Source: Paenibacillus sp. FSL R7-0337 (GTDB lineage Bacteria > Bacillota > Bacilli > Paenibacillales > Paenibacillaceae). From it: a stretch of DNA of 64,000 nt. Positions 50,587-58,972 of this stretch are shown here, one piece after another (position 1 is the first letter of the stretch; each line of letters begins with the position of its first letter). A program made the position numbers and the translations under genes. A model generated the notes under the pieces. That model had not been told where the DNA came from. It saw only the letters and a list, made by a program, of their open reading frames with translations, and did no database searches. The stretch covers positions 1,488,001 to 1,552,000 of the forward strand of contig NZ_CP150218.1 of NCBI RefSeq assembly GCF_037969875.1, read 5' to 3'.

Positions 50587-52179
50587 ATGTTTAAAGTATT
50601 AGTATCGGACCCGATCAGCGATTTGGGCATTCAGCAATTGATGGACGCAAGCGATGTGACTGTAGACAAGAAAACAGGACTAAGTGAAGATGAGCTAGTT
50701 GCAATCATTGGCGAATATGACGGCTTACTCGTTCGCAGCCAGACTACCGTGACAGACAAAATTATCGCAGCCGGTACTAATCTCAAGGTTATCGGCCGGG
50801 CCGGAGTCGGCGTGGACAACATCAAGCTGGAGTCCGCCACGCAGCGCGGTGTAGTAGTTATCAACGCTCCGGACGGCAACACCATTACGACCTGTGAACA
50901 TGCTTTTGCCATGATGATGGCCTTGGCCCGTCATATTCCTCAAGCCTATGCGAAGACGATTTCCGGCGTATGGGACAGAAAGACCTTCCTCGGCGTAGAA
51001 CTGCGCGGCAAGACACTGGGCGTACTCGGCATGGGCCGGATCGGCAGCGAGGTGGCCAAGCGCGCCAAAGCCTTTGGCATGAGCATCCTGGCCTATGACC
51101 CGTTCCTGACGGCTGACCGTGCAGAGAAAATGGAAGTGAAGCTGGCTTCGGTAGACGACATTGTGCGCGGTGCAGACTTCATCACGGTTCACACACCACT
51201 CACCCCGGAGACCCGCCACATGATCTCCCGTCCGCAATTCGAAGTCATGAAAAAAGGCATGCGTATCATCAACTGTGCACGCGGCGGTGTCATCGATGAA
51301 ATGGCGCTCGTAGAAGCAATTGACAGCGGCATTGTGGCCGGCGCTGCGTTCGACGTCTTCGAGAAGGAGCCGCCTGAGGCAGACCACCCGTTCCTTACAC
51401 ATCCGAAGATTATCGTGACTCCGCATCTGGGTGCTTCGACGATTGAAGCCCAGGAGAACGTGGCCATCGATGTATCGGAGCAGGTCCTCCATATCCTGCG
51501 TAACGAACCGTTCATCAACGCGGTGAACATTCCGCCGGTTGCGCCTAGCGTGATGAACAAGCTGCAGCCTTACTTCACCCTCGGCGAGAAGCTGGGCAGC
51601 TTCGCAACTCAGATTACGGACGGCGCGATCCGCGAGATCCATGTGGAGTATGCCGGTGATCTCTCGGATGTGGATACCCAGCCGCTTACCCGCTATGTGG
51701 TCAAAGGCGTGCTCACCCGCCACTTCGCGGGAGATGTGAACATCGTCAACTCAATGCATCTGGCGAAGACCCGTGATGTGAACGTAGTGGTGACCAAGGC
51801 TTCCAAAACCAAAGGCTTCACCAACCTCATCACAGTAACACTCAAGGCTGAGCATGACGAAGAGCGTCTGGTTGCCGGTACCCTGCTGCAGGGCTACGGC
51901 GAACGTATCGTTAAAGTCAACAAGTTCCCAGTCGATATTGCTCCGGAAGGCCATCAGCTTGTAATCTCGCATAACGATAAGCCGGGTATCATCGGACTCG
52001 TCGGCACCCTGCTCGGCGAGAATGGCGTCAATATCGCATCCATGCAGGTTGGCCGTACCATCATCGGTGGAGCCGCCATAATGCTCCTGACCGTTGATAA
52101 GGCTGTGCCGAAGGAGGTCCTGGTGAAGCTGGCCGGACTGCCGGAGATCAACACCGCTGAGGAGATCACTCTGATCTAA
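50587..52179 (+). CDS. serA: D-3-phosphoglycerate dehydrogenase
   Basis: A 530-residue enzyme that begins serine synthesis by oxidising 3-phosphoglycerate. The NAD-binding GMGRIGSEVAKRAKAFG, CARGGVIDE and HLGASTIEAQENVA (catalytic His) motifs are present. An intervening (ASB-like) domain and a C-terminal ACT domain (VISHNDKPGIIGLVGTLLGE) complete the long type. ATG 50587 follows GAAGGAGG by ten bases; the upstream extension to 50542 is not used. It is controlled by the T-box leader. Confidence 0.97.
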   Translation: MFKVLVSDPISDLGIQQLMDASDVTVDKKTGLSEDELVAIIGEYDGLLVRSQTTVTDKIIAAGTNLKVIGRAGVGVDNIKLESATQRGVVVINAPDGNTITTCEHAFAMMMALARHIPQAYAKTISGVWDRKTFLGVELRGKTLGVLGMGRIGSEVAKRAKAFGMSILAYDPFLTADRAEKMEVKLASVDDIVRGADFITVHTPLTPETRHMISRPQFEVMKKGMRIINCARGGVIDEMALVEAIDSGIVAGAAFDVFEKEPPEADHPFLTHPKIIVTPHLGASTIEAQENVAIDVSEQVLHILRNEPFINAVNIPPVAPSVMNKLQPYFTLGEKLGSFATQITDGAIREIHVEYAGDLSDVDTQPLTRYVVKGVLTRHFAGDVNIVNSMHLAKTRDVNVVVTKASKTKGFTNLITVTLKAEHDEERLVAGTLLQGYGERIVKVNKFPVDIAPEGHQLVISHNDKPGIIGLVGTLLGENGVNIASMQVGRTIIGGAAIMLLTVDKAVPKEVLVKLAGLPEINTAEEITLI

Positions 52180-52197
52180 TTCTTATTTCTCCACAAT

Positions 52198-52253
52198 AAA
52201 ACACTCTTCGGGAGTGCAGGCCCCAGGCTGCGCACTTCCAAAGAGTGTTTTTG
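52198..52253 (+). terminator. Intrinsic terminator after serA
   Basis: AAACACTCTT and AAGAGTGTTT form the outer stem, with GGAGTGC/GCACTTC inside, then TTTTGC. Confidence 0.88.
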
Positions 52254-52259
52254 CATTTA

Positions 52260-52360
52260 ACAAGTGGAAACGGCATTGCCGTCCTTTGAAAGGACGGTAC
52301 CGTTTCAGCGAGAAATAGAAGGATAATATATCGTGTGCAACCTATAAATTCTTATATTTC
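52260..52360 (+). repeat. Interspersed structured repeat, copy 5
   Basis: The most symmetric copy. It runs from ACAAGTGGAAACGG to AATTCTTATATTTC with perfect inner stem CCGTCCTTT/AAAGGACGG and outer AAACGG/CCGTTT. It lies directly after the serA terminator and touches the stop codon of the SDR gene. Confidence 0.92.
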
Positions 52361-53202
52361 TATGAAATCTGGTAGGCCGGCACCTGCCTGCCGTCGGTGT
52401 CCGTAAAGCCGTATTTCCGTGCCAGGTCCCCTACCTTCTGGGGAGTACCAGTCATGGATATCACTTCTGGATCAGCAGCAAGCGCTGCAACTGCGCGTCC
52501 CACATAGGCTGTTGACTCGGTCGTCCTTAGCCCCTCCTCCTCCTGCCAGTGCTCCTCATCTGTGCCGAAGCTGTCCAGGACCAGCTCGGTCCGCATCCAG
52601 CCGGGAGAGACGGGGATCACCGCGATGCCATCCGCAGCCAGTTCAAGGGATAATCCGTAGGCCATGCGCACCAGCGCATTTTTGGACAAATCATAATAGA
52701 AGTTTCCGGTGTATTTATACTCATCCCAGAAGGTCGTATGGACGATTAATTTACCCACCCCAGCTCCTTCGCTGCGCATCAGTGGTATGGCATAATAATT
52801 AGTCTTGAGCTGCGCCCGGACCCCGGCAGTGAACATATGATCCCAATGCTCCACCGGCTGCTCCCAGAACGGTTCATTCCCGATAAAGAGACTATTGCCT
52901 CCCCAGACGTTATTGACCAGAATATCCAGTCTGCCCTGCTCTGCGCTAATCTGCCGGATTACAGCTTCTGTCTCACTGTCACTGGTATGATCACAGCGGA
53001 TTACGGCTCCTTCCCCGCCTGACCGGCGAATCTCAGCCAGCACACCTTCAAGCGTCCTTGCATGTTGCTCCTGCGGTGTACCAGCATTCCTGCCCGTAAT
53101 GTATACATAGGCGCCTGCCTTCGCCAGCTCCAGCGCAATGCCTCTGCCCGCTCCCCTGCTCCCTCCTGTTACCAATGCCACTTTCCCTTGCAGATTTGTC
53201 AT
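52360..53202 (-). CDS. Short-chain dehydrogenase/reductase
   Basis: A 280-residue SDR oxidoreductase. The cofactor loop TGGSRGAGRG is at 12-21, NNVWGG follows the fourth strand, and the catalytic YxxxK is in FYYDLSKNAL, with SPGWMRTE after it. The length is slightly above the classical 250. The substrate is unknown, although the ITGRNAG after the second strand favours NADP. It is divergent from the WYL regulator, which may control it. Confidence 0.9.
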   Translation of the reverse strand: MTNLQGKVALVTGGSRGAGRGIALELAKAGAYVYITGRNAGTPQEQHARTLEGVLAEIRRSGGEGAVIRCDHTSDSETEAVIRQISAEQGRLDILVNNVWGGNSLFIGNEPFWEQPVEHWDHMFTAGVRAQLKTNYYAIPLMRSEGAGVGKLIVHTTFWDEYKYTGNFYYDLSKNALVRMAYGLSLELAADGIAVIPVSPGWMRTELVLDSFGTDEEHWQEEEGLRTTESTAYVGRAVAALAADPEVISMTGTPQKVGDLARKYGFTDTDGRQVPAYQIS

Positions 53203-53282
53203 TTGATCCGCTCCCTTACATCTATCATACCCGGATTAGAAGATCATTTGCGCTAATCCGTACTCTTGTCTAATATATACCT

Positions 53283-53311
53283 TATACATGACAACCACTG
53301 ACATATATAAT
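53283..53311 (+). promoter_or_regulatory. Candidate promoter for the WYL regulator
   Basis: TATACA (53283-53288), 17 bases, TATAAT (53306-53311). The -10 is perfect and the -35 moderate. It lies in the divergent SDR/regulator interval. Confidence 0.5.
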
Positions 53312-53339
53312 TGAATAATAAAGTTAGGGAGGCATCCGA

Positions 53340-54293
53340 ATGAGAGCAGACCGTCTGATCACTATCGTTCAACTTTTACAGAGCCGCGGCAAAATCAGCT
53401 CCAAGGAGCTGGCGCAAACGCTGGAGGTATCCGAACGTACAATCTTCCGGGATATGGAGGCACTCAGCTTCTCCGGTATTCCCGTGCTGGCGGAACGCGG
53501 CCGGGAAGGCGGCTGGAAGCTGGCTGAAGGCTACCGGAATTCCCTCAGCGGAATGAACACCAAGGAGATTGCCGCGCTGCTGGTGCCCGCTGATCCGGCG
53601 ATTCTGCACGCTCTGGGCATTCAGGAGGAGTTCTCCTCGGCCGCCCGTAAGCTGCAGGCTGCCGCTACCAGGCAGCCCGTCTCTGCTTTCAGCTTCCTCA
53701 GCCAGCGGATTCACATCGATGGAGCCGGATGGCATCCCTCCGGGGAGACCTATCCCTGCCTTGCCGTTTTACAGGGAGCCTTATGGGAGAACCGCAAGGT
53801 GAGCATCACCTATCTGCGCGGGGAGGATACTGCCGAGCGGCTGGTTGCACCGCTGGGGCTGGTAGTCAAGCGCGGCGTCTGGTACTTGGTCGCGGGGCAT
53901 GACGGCGAGATGCGGACCTACAGGGTCTCCAGAATTACTGAGGCCAAAGTCACAGCTGAGTCTTTTGAGCAGCCGGAGGATTTCGTCCTGTCTGAGTACT
54001 GGGAGACCTCCACCGCAGCGTTCAAGTCTGCCTTGCCCCGGTACCCCGCCAGCCTGCTTGTCAGGGATCACACGATGAAGGAGCTCCAGAGGGAACGATA
54101 CGTCGCCCTGTTGCACCAGGAGCCTTCTGAGGCCCCTGGCTGGATCAGGGCCGAGGCCGAATTCAACACGCCGGAGTCTGCACGCCGGATCATCCTCTCC
54201 CTGGGTCAGGGCATCAAGGTGACCGCACCGCCTGAGCTTGTAGATACTGTTGCTTCAGCTCTGCGTGAAGCGGCAGCATTATACGATTTTTAA
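53340..54293 (+). CDS. YafY-type transcriptional regulator with HTH and WYL domains
   Basis: A 317-residue regulator. The N-terminal DeoR-like winged helix is [20 protein letters not shown] (about 20-39). A WYL domain follows ([29 protein letters not shown], about 160-190), then a C-terminal WCX-type extension. WYL proteins sense small ligands or nucleic acids. A divergent SDR gene is the obvious target, by context only. ATG 53340 follows TAGGGAGG. Confidence 0.9.
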   Translation: MRADRLITIVQLLQSRGKISSKELAQTLEVSERTIFRDMEALSFSGIPVLAERGREGGWKLAEGYRNSLSGMNTKEIAALLVPADPAILHALGIQEEFSSAARKLQAAATRQPVSAFSFLSQRIHIDGAGWHPSGETYPCLAVLQGALWENRKVSITYLRGEDTAERLVAPLGLVVKRGVWYLVAGHDGEMRTYRVSRITEAKVTAESFEQPEDFVLSEYWETSTAAFKSALPRYPASLLVRDHTMKELQRERYVALLHQEPSEAPGWIRAEAEFNTPESARRIILSLGQGIKVTAPPELVDTVASALREAAALYDF

Positions 54294-54366
54294 TAATAGA
54301 CCAAATGCACTAGTATCCCCTATAATATTACAATACACATTATTATTTATAGGGGGACTCTACATT

Positions 54367-55617
54367 ATGGACTGGATGAACAAGCTGCCGTTGAAACAAA
54401 AAATCGTCACCGGATGTTACCTGGTTGCCGCTTTATTCGCTGTCCCTGTTTTAATCACACTAATCCTTATGGACAGGCTGCTCATCGGCATTATTCTTGT
54501 CGCCGTTCTGGCAGCGCTGACTTACCCGCTTGCGCGCTTCATTGAGAGAACGCTTACATCTTCATTTGAAGACATCTCCAATGTGACGCACACCATTGCC
54601 AAAGGCGACTTCACCAGCCGTGCCGACGAGAGCGGCTCTATGGGTGACATTAGCCGGTCCTTCAACACCATGATTGACAAACTCAAAAAAATCCTCACCG
54701 ATGCCTCACAGATTACCCGGCAGGTTATGGACGCCAGCCGCGGGATTGAAGACAAGAATCAGAATCTGAAATTTGTCATGGCGCAGGTGGCCTCCTCCTC
54801 CAATGAACTGGCTCTCGGCGCTAACGAAATCTCAGTGGATATTGCTGATATGACCGAATCGATCAAGGATATCGAAATCAAAGTCTCCAATTATACGAAT
54901 TCCACCAAGGAAATGAATAGACGATCTGTACATACGCTGGAATTGGTTGAACAGGGACGGCAATCGGTGGATACCCAGGCCGAAGGCATGCGCAAGAACA
55001 TCCAGGCGACCCAGAAGGTGGCGGATACCATTGAAGCCCTGTCACAGAACGCGCGCGGCATTACGATGATTACCAAGACGATTACCGAAATTGCCGAACA
55101 GACCAATCTGTTGTCGCTCAATGCCTCTATTGAAGCAGCCCGTGCAGGCGAGCATGGCCGTGGCTTCGCTGTCGTTGCCCAGGAGGTCCGCAAGTTGGCT
55201 GAGGAATCCACCGCTTCAACCAAAGAGGTATTCGGGCTGGTACGCAGCATTGAATCAGATATCAAGCAGGCCATTGATAATATCGCCATCAACGAAGAGG
55301 TAGTCCAGGTACAGAATAAGATGATTACAGAGACGGCCAATATTTTTGCTCAGATCGTACATAGTGTCCAATACATAACCGAGCAGATCGCCTCCTTCTC
55401 CGCAGAGAGTGACCTTATGCTGGAGAGCGCGCTTAAGATCTCCGGGGCGATCGAGAATATCTCAGCCATCACCCAGGAGACCGCCGCAGGGACCGAAGAG
55501 GTATCCGCAGCGATGAACGAACAGATTCACGCGCTGCAATCCGTAGCTGAGGAGACAGAGAAGATGACTTCCGCTGTCTTTAACCTGCAAAAAACAATTC
55601 ATATTTTCAAATTCTAA
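54367..55617 (+). CDS. Methyl-accepting chemotaxis protein lacking an extracellular sensor domain
   Basis: A 416-residue chemoreceptor. Two adjacent membrane helices (about 14-34 and 38-56) are joined by only about four residues, so there is no extracellular ligand domain. A HAMP domain ([20 protein letters not shown], about 60-110) and a long signalling coiled coil follow. The hairpin tip ([20 protein letters not shown]) that contacts CheA/CheW is intact. Signals may be membrane state or cytoplasmic inputs. ATG 54367 follows AGGGGGA; the frame to 54250 is rejected. Confidence 0.92.
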   Translation: MDWMNKLPLKQKIVTGCYLVAALFAVPVLITLILMDRLLIGIILVAVLAALTYPLARFIERTLTSSFEDISNVTHTIAKGDFTSRADESGSMGDISRSFNTMIDKLKKILTDASQITRQVMDASRGIEDKNQNLKFVMAQVASSSNELALGANEISVDIADMTESIKDIEIKVSNYTNSTKEMNRRSVHTLELVEQGRQSVDTQAEGMRKNIQATQKVADTIEALSQNARGITMITKTITEIAEQTNLLSLNASIEAARAGEHGRGFAVVAQEVRKLAEESTASTKEVFGLVRSIESDIKQAIDNIAINEEVVQVQNKMITETANIFAQIVHSVQYITEQIASFSAESDLMLESALKISGAIENISAITQETAAGTEEVSAAMNEQIHALQSVAEETEKMTSAVFNLQKTIHIFKF

Positions 55618-55625
55618 CCTTAGCC

Positions 55626-55673
55626 AAAAGAGACACATCTGCGGGATTTCCTGCAGATGGTGTCTCTTTTTCT
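55626..55673 (+). terminator. Intrinsic terminator after the chemoreceptor gene
   Basis: AAAGAGACACATCTGC pairs with GCAGATGGTGTCTCTTT and is followed by TTC. It is the right edge of the MCP unit. The next 380 bases are AT-rich and without a convincing gene. Confidence 0.9.
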
Positions 55674-56058
55674 GTGCAAAACTAAGATTGTTATGTAATA
55701 TTCACAAATTGTTGAAATTGTGCATAAGGGTAAAAAATCCGCTTTGCACTTCTTTACTATAGTCGTTCTATAGGCATAGCTTGTCTATAAGGCATCACCG
55801 CACACATACACTACTTAAGTCCTATAAGTGGGTTTTACAATGCTGTATATCTAGTGAATTCTTAACATTTTACAGTAAATCAGGAATGTAATGAGGCTTT
55901 GTGCTTACTCTTCATAATAATAGCCCTAAATATCCATTTGCATTTTAAGACTTTAGCCTTCCAAAGGGAAAAATTTTCAAAAGTTTGAAAATCCAAATAT
56001 TCATCCATTTCCACTCCTGAATATTCGTCAAATTCCGAGTTTCTTCTCATCGGGGTTA

Positions 56059-56088
56059 TTGACAAAAGAGGAGTGAGGAATATATTGT
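56059..56088 (+). promoter_or_regulatory. Sigma-A promoter of the c-di-GMP riboswitch operon
   Basis: TTGACA (56059-56064), 18 bases, TATTGT (56083-56088). It places the start near 56095, about 26 bases before the aptamer. Confidence 0.7.
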
Positions 56089-56120
56089 AAAGGAAAATTC
56101 TTCACAGATTCATTTATAAT

Positions 56121-56213
56121 CGCATACCGGCAAAATTCACCGAAAGGGAATGACGCAAAGCCATGGATCTACAGTCTCATTTCTGAAGTGGGATCATGAC
56201 AGCCAGGTTGCTG
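56121..56213 (+). ncRNA. Cyclic-di-GMP-I (GEMM-I) riboswitch aptamer
   Basis: The RNA carries the GEMM-I core: GGCAAA, a short stem closed by a CGAAAG (GAAA) tetraloop at 56141-56146, and the invariant GACGCAAAGCC at 56152-56162. A second stem is followed by ATGACAGCCAGGTTGCTG. These match conserved positions of the family, including the G and A residues that stack with the ligand. A hairpin terminator lies 55 bases downstream. Whether c-di-GMP turns the operon on or off cannot be read by eye. Confidence 0.9.
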
Positions 56214-56267
56214 AAAAACTGTAAACGCCTTAGGTTATGCGTTTGATTATGGTGATTCGTGCAACAG

Positions 56268-56299
56268 ACCTGTGCTCCTATGTTGAGTACAGGTTTTCT
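56268..56299 (+). terminator. Riboswitch expression-platform terminator
   Basis: ACCTGT (56268-56273) pairs with ACAGGT (56289-56294) with an inner CTC/GAG, then TTTCTATT. It lies between the aptamer and the first gene and is the likely switching hairpin. A separate AAACGC/GCGTTT hairpin lies at 56223-56244. Confidence 0.65.
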
Positions 56300-56331
56300 A
56301 TTGCTGACTAATACAAATAACAACTTGCGGG

Positions 56332-57975
56332 GTGGATGTTCTGAAGACAGTTGCAGATTATATGGCGGAAGCATTACGCAATTTGGGAGTCACACATTCT
56401 TTTGGAATCATAGGCAAATCTATTTGCCCCATCGCTTTGAAACTGGTTGACTATGGTATTGAGTTCATCCCCGGCCGGCACGAGTCTAGCTCCGGCTTCG
56501 CTGCCGGCGGTTATGCTCTGAAGACCGGCAGCCTCGGAGTAGCCTTCGGCACTTCCGGTCCGGGCGGAACGAATCTGCTCACCGCAGCAGCGCATGCCAA
56601 GGCCAATAATCTTCCCGTCCTCTTCATCACCGGCCACCAGTCCATCAAGGAGCTGGGCATTCCCCAATGTCAGGATTCCACTTCCTATCTGGCTGATTTG
56701 GCGGATATGTTCCGGCCGGCCACCCTCTTCAGCAAGCTCGTTGAACGCGGGGATCATTTCAGCACCATTTTCAATCATGCCCTATCCATCGCCCTCGGTG
56801 ACCAAAAAGGTCCGGTTCATCTCTGCATTCCGTTTGATGTGCAGACAGAGCGGCTTGCGGAATGCCGGATTGTTCTGCCGGAACGTGAAGGGCTGGTCAG
56901 CTATCAGAACTATGAACGGGTCAGCTCGGCGATCAATGAATCCGCTAGACCCCTGATCATTGCCGGTAAGGGCGTCAACCGCTCAGGAGCACATCAGGAA
57001 CTGGTCCAGCTGGCCGAGACCTTTAACATACCTGTGGTCACCTCTCCAGGCGGCAAAGGCGCTATAGCTTACGATCATCCGCTCTACCATGGTCCAATAG
57101 GCGTCGGCGGCTCCTCGCATGGAGATGAACTGATGAACAACAGCGACCTCTTCATCGTTCTGGGGTCCCGCCTCAGCGATATGACCATCTGCAACCTGAA
57201 GCCGGAGAATCATCCGCGGCAGCTGATCCAGTTCGATGTAGACCCGACCTTTGTCGGTAAAATACTCACCTCATCTACTATTGCTGTCGGCGGAGACTTA
57301 AGGGACAACCTGGCTCTGTATCTCCAGAAGCTGGACTTCTCAGCGGTTACCAAGCATGAAATCACAGTCTCGAATGATTACAATGATGAGCTTCCCGTAC
57401 TGGCGGGGCTCTCTCTGGCTTCGGTAATGAGCACGATGAGCGAATTGATTCCTTACAACAGCAGCGTGTTTGTAGATGACGGCAGCCATGGATTCAATGC
57501 TGTGAAATGGTTCAATGTGCGCAGGCCCGGCAGCTTCATATTCGATGCCTACTTTGCCTGCATGGGCAATTCAATTGGCATGGCGATTGGCGCCAAGACG
57601 GCCTCTCCCGGTGAGACGGTCTTCTGTATTACCGGGGACGGCTGTTTTATGATGCTCGGAACTGAAATAAACACAGCTGTTTGCAAGGACATTCCGGTGA
57701 TTTTCATCGTGGTGAATAATATGCAGCTGGATATGGCGCTTAAGGGGATGGAGAAGACCACCGGCCGGATTGACGGTACGATCTTCGAGGTTCCAATGAA
57801 TGCCGTGAAATTCGCTGAATCTCTGGGTGCAGCCGGCTTCCGCTGTGAGACGCAGGAGGAGTTCGCCGCTGCCATCCGCGAAGCTGTAGCGCTTAACAAG
57901 CCAGCTGTCATTGAATTGCTGACTGACCGCGATGAAATGCCACCTACGGCTCACCGCACGCTGGATCTTACGTAA
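56332..57975 (+). CDS. Thiamine-diphosphate enzyme, acetolactate-synthase-like
   Basis: A 547-residue ThDP enzyme. The catalytic Glu51 is in GRHESSSGF; FGTSGPGGTN follows at 72-81, and the ThDP-binding motif runs from GDG at 445-447 to NN at 472-473. The central domain (LGSRLSDMT, FDVDP) resembles the FAD-type fold of acetolactate synthases. The reaction may be decarboxylation/ligation of a 2-oxo acid, but residues that would define acetolactate synthase are not clear. GTG 56332 has a weak ribosome site; a CTG at 56341 with GGGGTGG upstream is an alternative start. It is first in the riboswitch operon. Confidence 0.88.
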   Translation: MDVLKTVADYMAEALRNLGVTHSFGIIGKSICPIALKLVDYGIEFIPGRHESSSGFAAGGYALKTGSLGVAFGTSGPGGTNLLTAAAHAKANNLPVLFITGHQSIKELGIPQCQDSTSYLADLADMFRPATLFSKLVERGDHFSTIFNHALSIALGDQKGPVHLCIPFDVQTERLAECRIVLPEREGLVSYQNYERVSSAINESARPLIIAGKGVNRSGAHQELVQLAETFNIPVVTSPGGKGAIAYDHPLYHGPIGVGGSSHGDELMNNSDLFIVLGSRLSDMTICNLKPENHPRQLIQFDVDPTFVGKILTSSTIAVGGDLRDNLALYLQKLDFSAVTKHEITVSNDYNDELPVLAGLSLASVMSTMSELIPYNSSVFVDDGSHGFNAVKWFNVRRPGSFIFDAYFACMGNSIGMAIGAKTASPGETVFCITGDGCFMMLGTEINTAVCKDIPVIFIVVNNMQLDMALKGMEKTTGRIDGTIFEVPMNAVKFAESLGAAGFRCETQEEFAAAIREAVALNKPAVIELLTDRDEMPPTAHRTLDLT

Positions 57976-58024
57976 GCAAGCCTTATTGCACACCGTTTCT
58001 AACCTACTATCAGGAGGCCATAGC

Positions 58025-58405
58025 GTGAACAAGAACACGAACAGCGGACTCGATCATTTCACTAATCTCTCTGGAGATTATGGGGCCAAGGCCCTAGCTC
58101 CGATCAAAGAGCATTTTCCGGAACTAGCCGAATATATCATGGGCAATGCTTATGGCGATATTTTTCAACGGACCACGATTGGCTCTGACTGGAAAGAGAT
58201 CGCGGTGATCTCGTCTCTGATTACGATGGGGCAGTATGAGCAGTTAGGTGTTCATTATGTAATGGCGCTCCGTGTTGGCATGACTGTTGAGCAGATCAAG
58301 GGCGTGCTGCTTCATCTGGTCCCTTGCGTCGGTGCTCCCCGGGTAATTTCGGCCTTTAATGTGCTGCTGGATACCCTGGAGGAAATCAAAGAAAAATCTT
58401 CATAA
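58025..58405 (+). CDS. Carboxymuconolactone-decarboxylase-like protein
   Basis: A 126-residue all-helical protein of the CMD/AhpD superfamily. The core is EIAVISSLITMGQYEQLGVHYVMALRVGMT, with a Glu and a His at the usual active-site positions. The CxxC of AhpD is absent, so peroxidase support is unlikely and a gamma-carboxymuconolactone-type lyase or ligand-binding role is more probable. GTG 58025 follows AGGAGG by seven bases; the frame to 57932 lies inside the ThDP gene. The gap to that gene is 49 bases. Confidence 0.82.
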   Translation: MNKNTNSGLDHFTNLSGDYGAKALAPIKEHFPELAEYIMGNAYGDIFQRTTIGSDWKEIAVISSLITMGQYEQLGVHYVMALRVGMTVEQIKGVLLHLVPCVGAPRVISAFNVLLDTLEEIKEKSS

Positions 58406-58428
58406 ATCTACAAATTTCGACTTTTCGA

Positions 58429-58458
58429 TTGCGCATTTCAGCATGCTCCGGTTATAAT
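58429..58458 (+). promoter_or_regulatory. Internal promoter before the STAS-like gene
   Basis: TTGCGC (58429-58434), 18 bases, TATAAT (58453-58458). It could give riboswitch-independent expression of the last two genes. Confidence 0.6.
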
Positions 58459-58476
58459 GAAGGCAAAATATCCCAA

Positions 58477-58498
58477 ATTCGAATGCAATTTGTCGAAT
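58477..58498 (+). promoter_or_regulatory. Inverted repeat, candidate operator
   Basis: ATTCGA (58477-58482) and TCGAAT (58493-58498) form a perfect dyad with a ten-base spacer, centred about 23 bases downstream of the predicted start of the internal promoter. The bound protein is unknown. Confidence 0.4.
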
Positions 58499-58556
58499 AT
58501 AGTCACAAATATCATGTTTTGGGGGTATTTCAAATTACACTTAGGGAGAGATCAAC

Positions 58557-58907
58557 ATGGGACAATTTATTTTGAAGACAGACACTGCGAAGAAAGTAAT
58601 CAATATCGAGCTGGAGGGAACCTTCTCTAACGAGGACGGACTCAAATCCATACAGGCTTACCAGCAGACCATCAACCCCATTAGCCCTGCTGAATATGCC
58701 CTGGATATCGACTGCCGCAAGCTGAATGTAACAGCTCCTGATGTCGTGCCGCTGCTTGAAAACTGCTTCATCATGTTCAAGGCTGATGGCTTCCAGAAAG
58801 TGAGTCTTACTCTGGAAAATAACCCGATCCTCAAAATGCAGCTGGCACGCCTGGGCCGCAAAGCCGGACTTGAGAATCTGGAGATTACTTCAACCGTACA
58901 AGCTTAA
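58557..58907 (+). CDS. Small STAS-like protein
   Basis: A 116-residue soluble protein. The alternating strand-helix pattern (VINIELEGTFSNEDGLKSIQ, then ALDIDCRKLNVTAPDVVPLL, then VSLTLENNPILKMQLARLGR) resembles the STAS fold of anti-sigma antagonists, where a Ser/Thr is phosphorylated. The assignment is by pattern only. A structural or regulatory role in the neighbouring enzyme set is as likely. AGGGAGAG precedes ATG 58557. It is 65 bases before the KAS-III-like gene. Confidence 0.65.
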   Translation: MGQFILKTDTAKKVINIELEGTFSNEDGLKSIQAYQQTINPISPAEYALDIDCRKLNVTAPDVVPLLENCFIMFKADGFQKVSLTLENNPILKMQLARLGRKAGLENLEITSTVQA

Positions 58908-58972
58908 TGAACCGGAGCAGATTCGTGAGAAGTGAGAAGTACAACTAAGACAACTTTTAGGAGGTCTGCACT

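Noticed and set aside
8858..52360. CRISPR interpretation of the repeated blocks
   Set aside because: Copies are kilobases apart, about 100 bp long and structured; there are no regular spacers and no cas genes.
55880..56065. 61-codon minus-strand frame in the AT-rich gap
   Set aside because: TTG start with no ribosome site, no recognisable family, and it overlaps the riboswitch promoter. Kept only as a comment on the AT-rich interval.
56332..57975. Calling the ThDP gene ilvB or alsS
   Set aside because: No small subunit or alsD partner is present and context is a KAS-III-like gene; specificity residues could not be confirmed.
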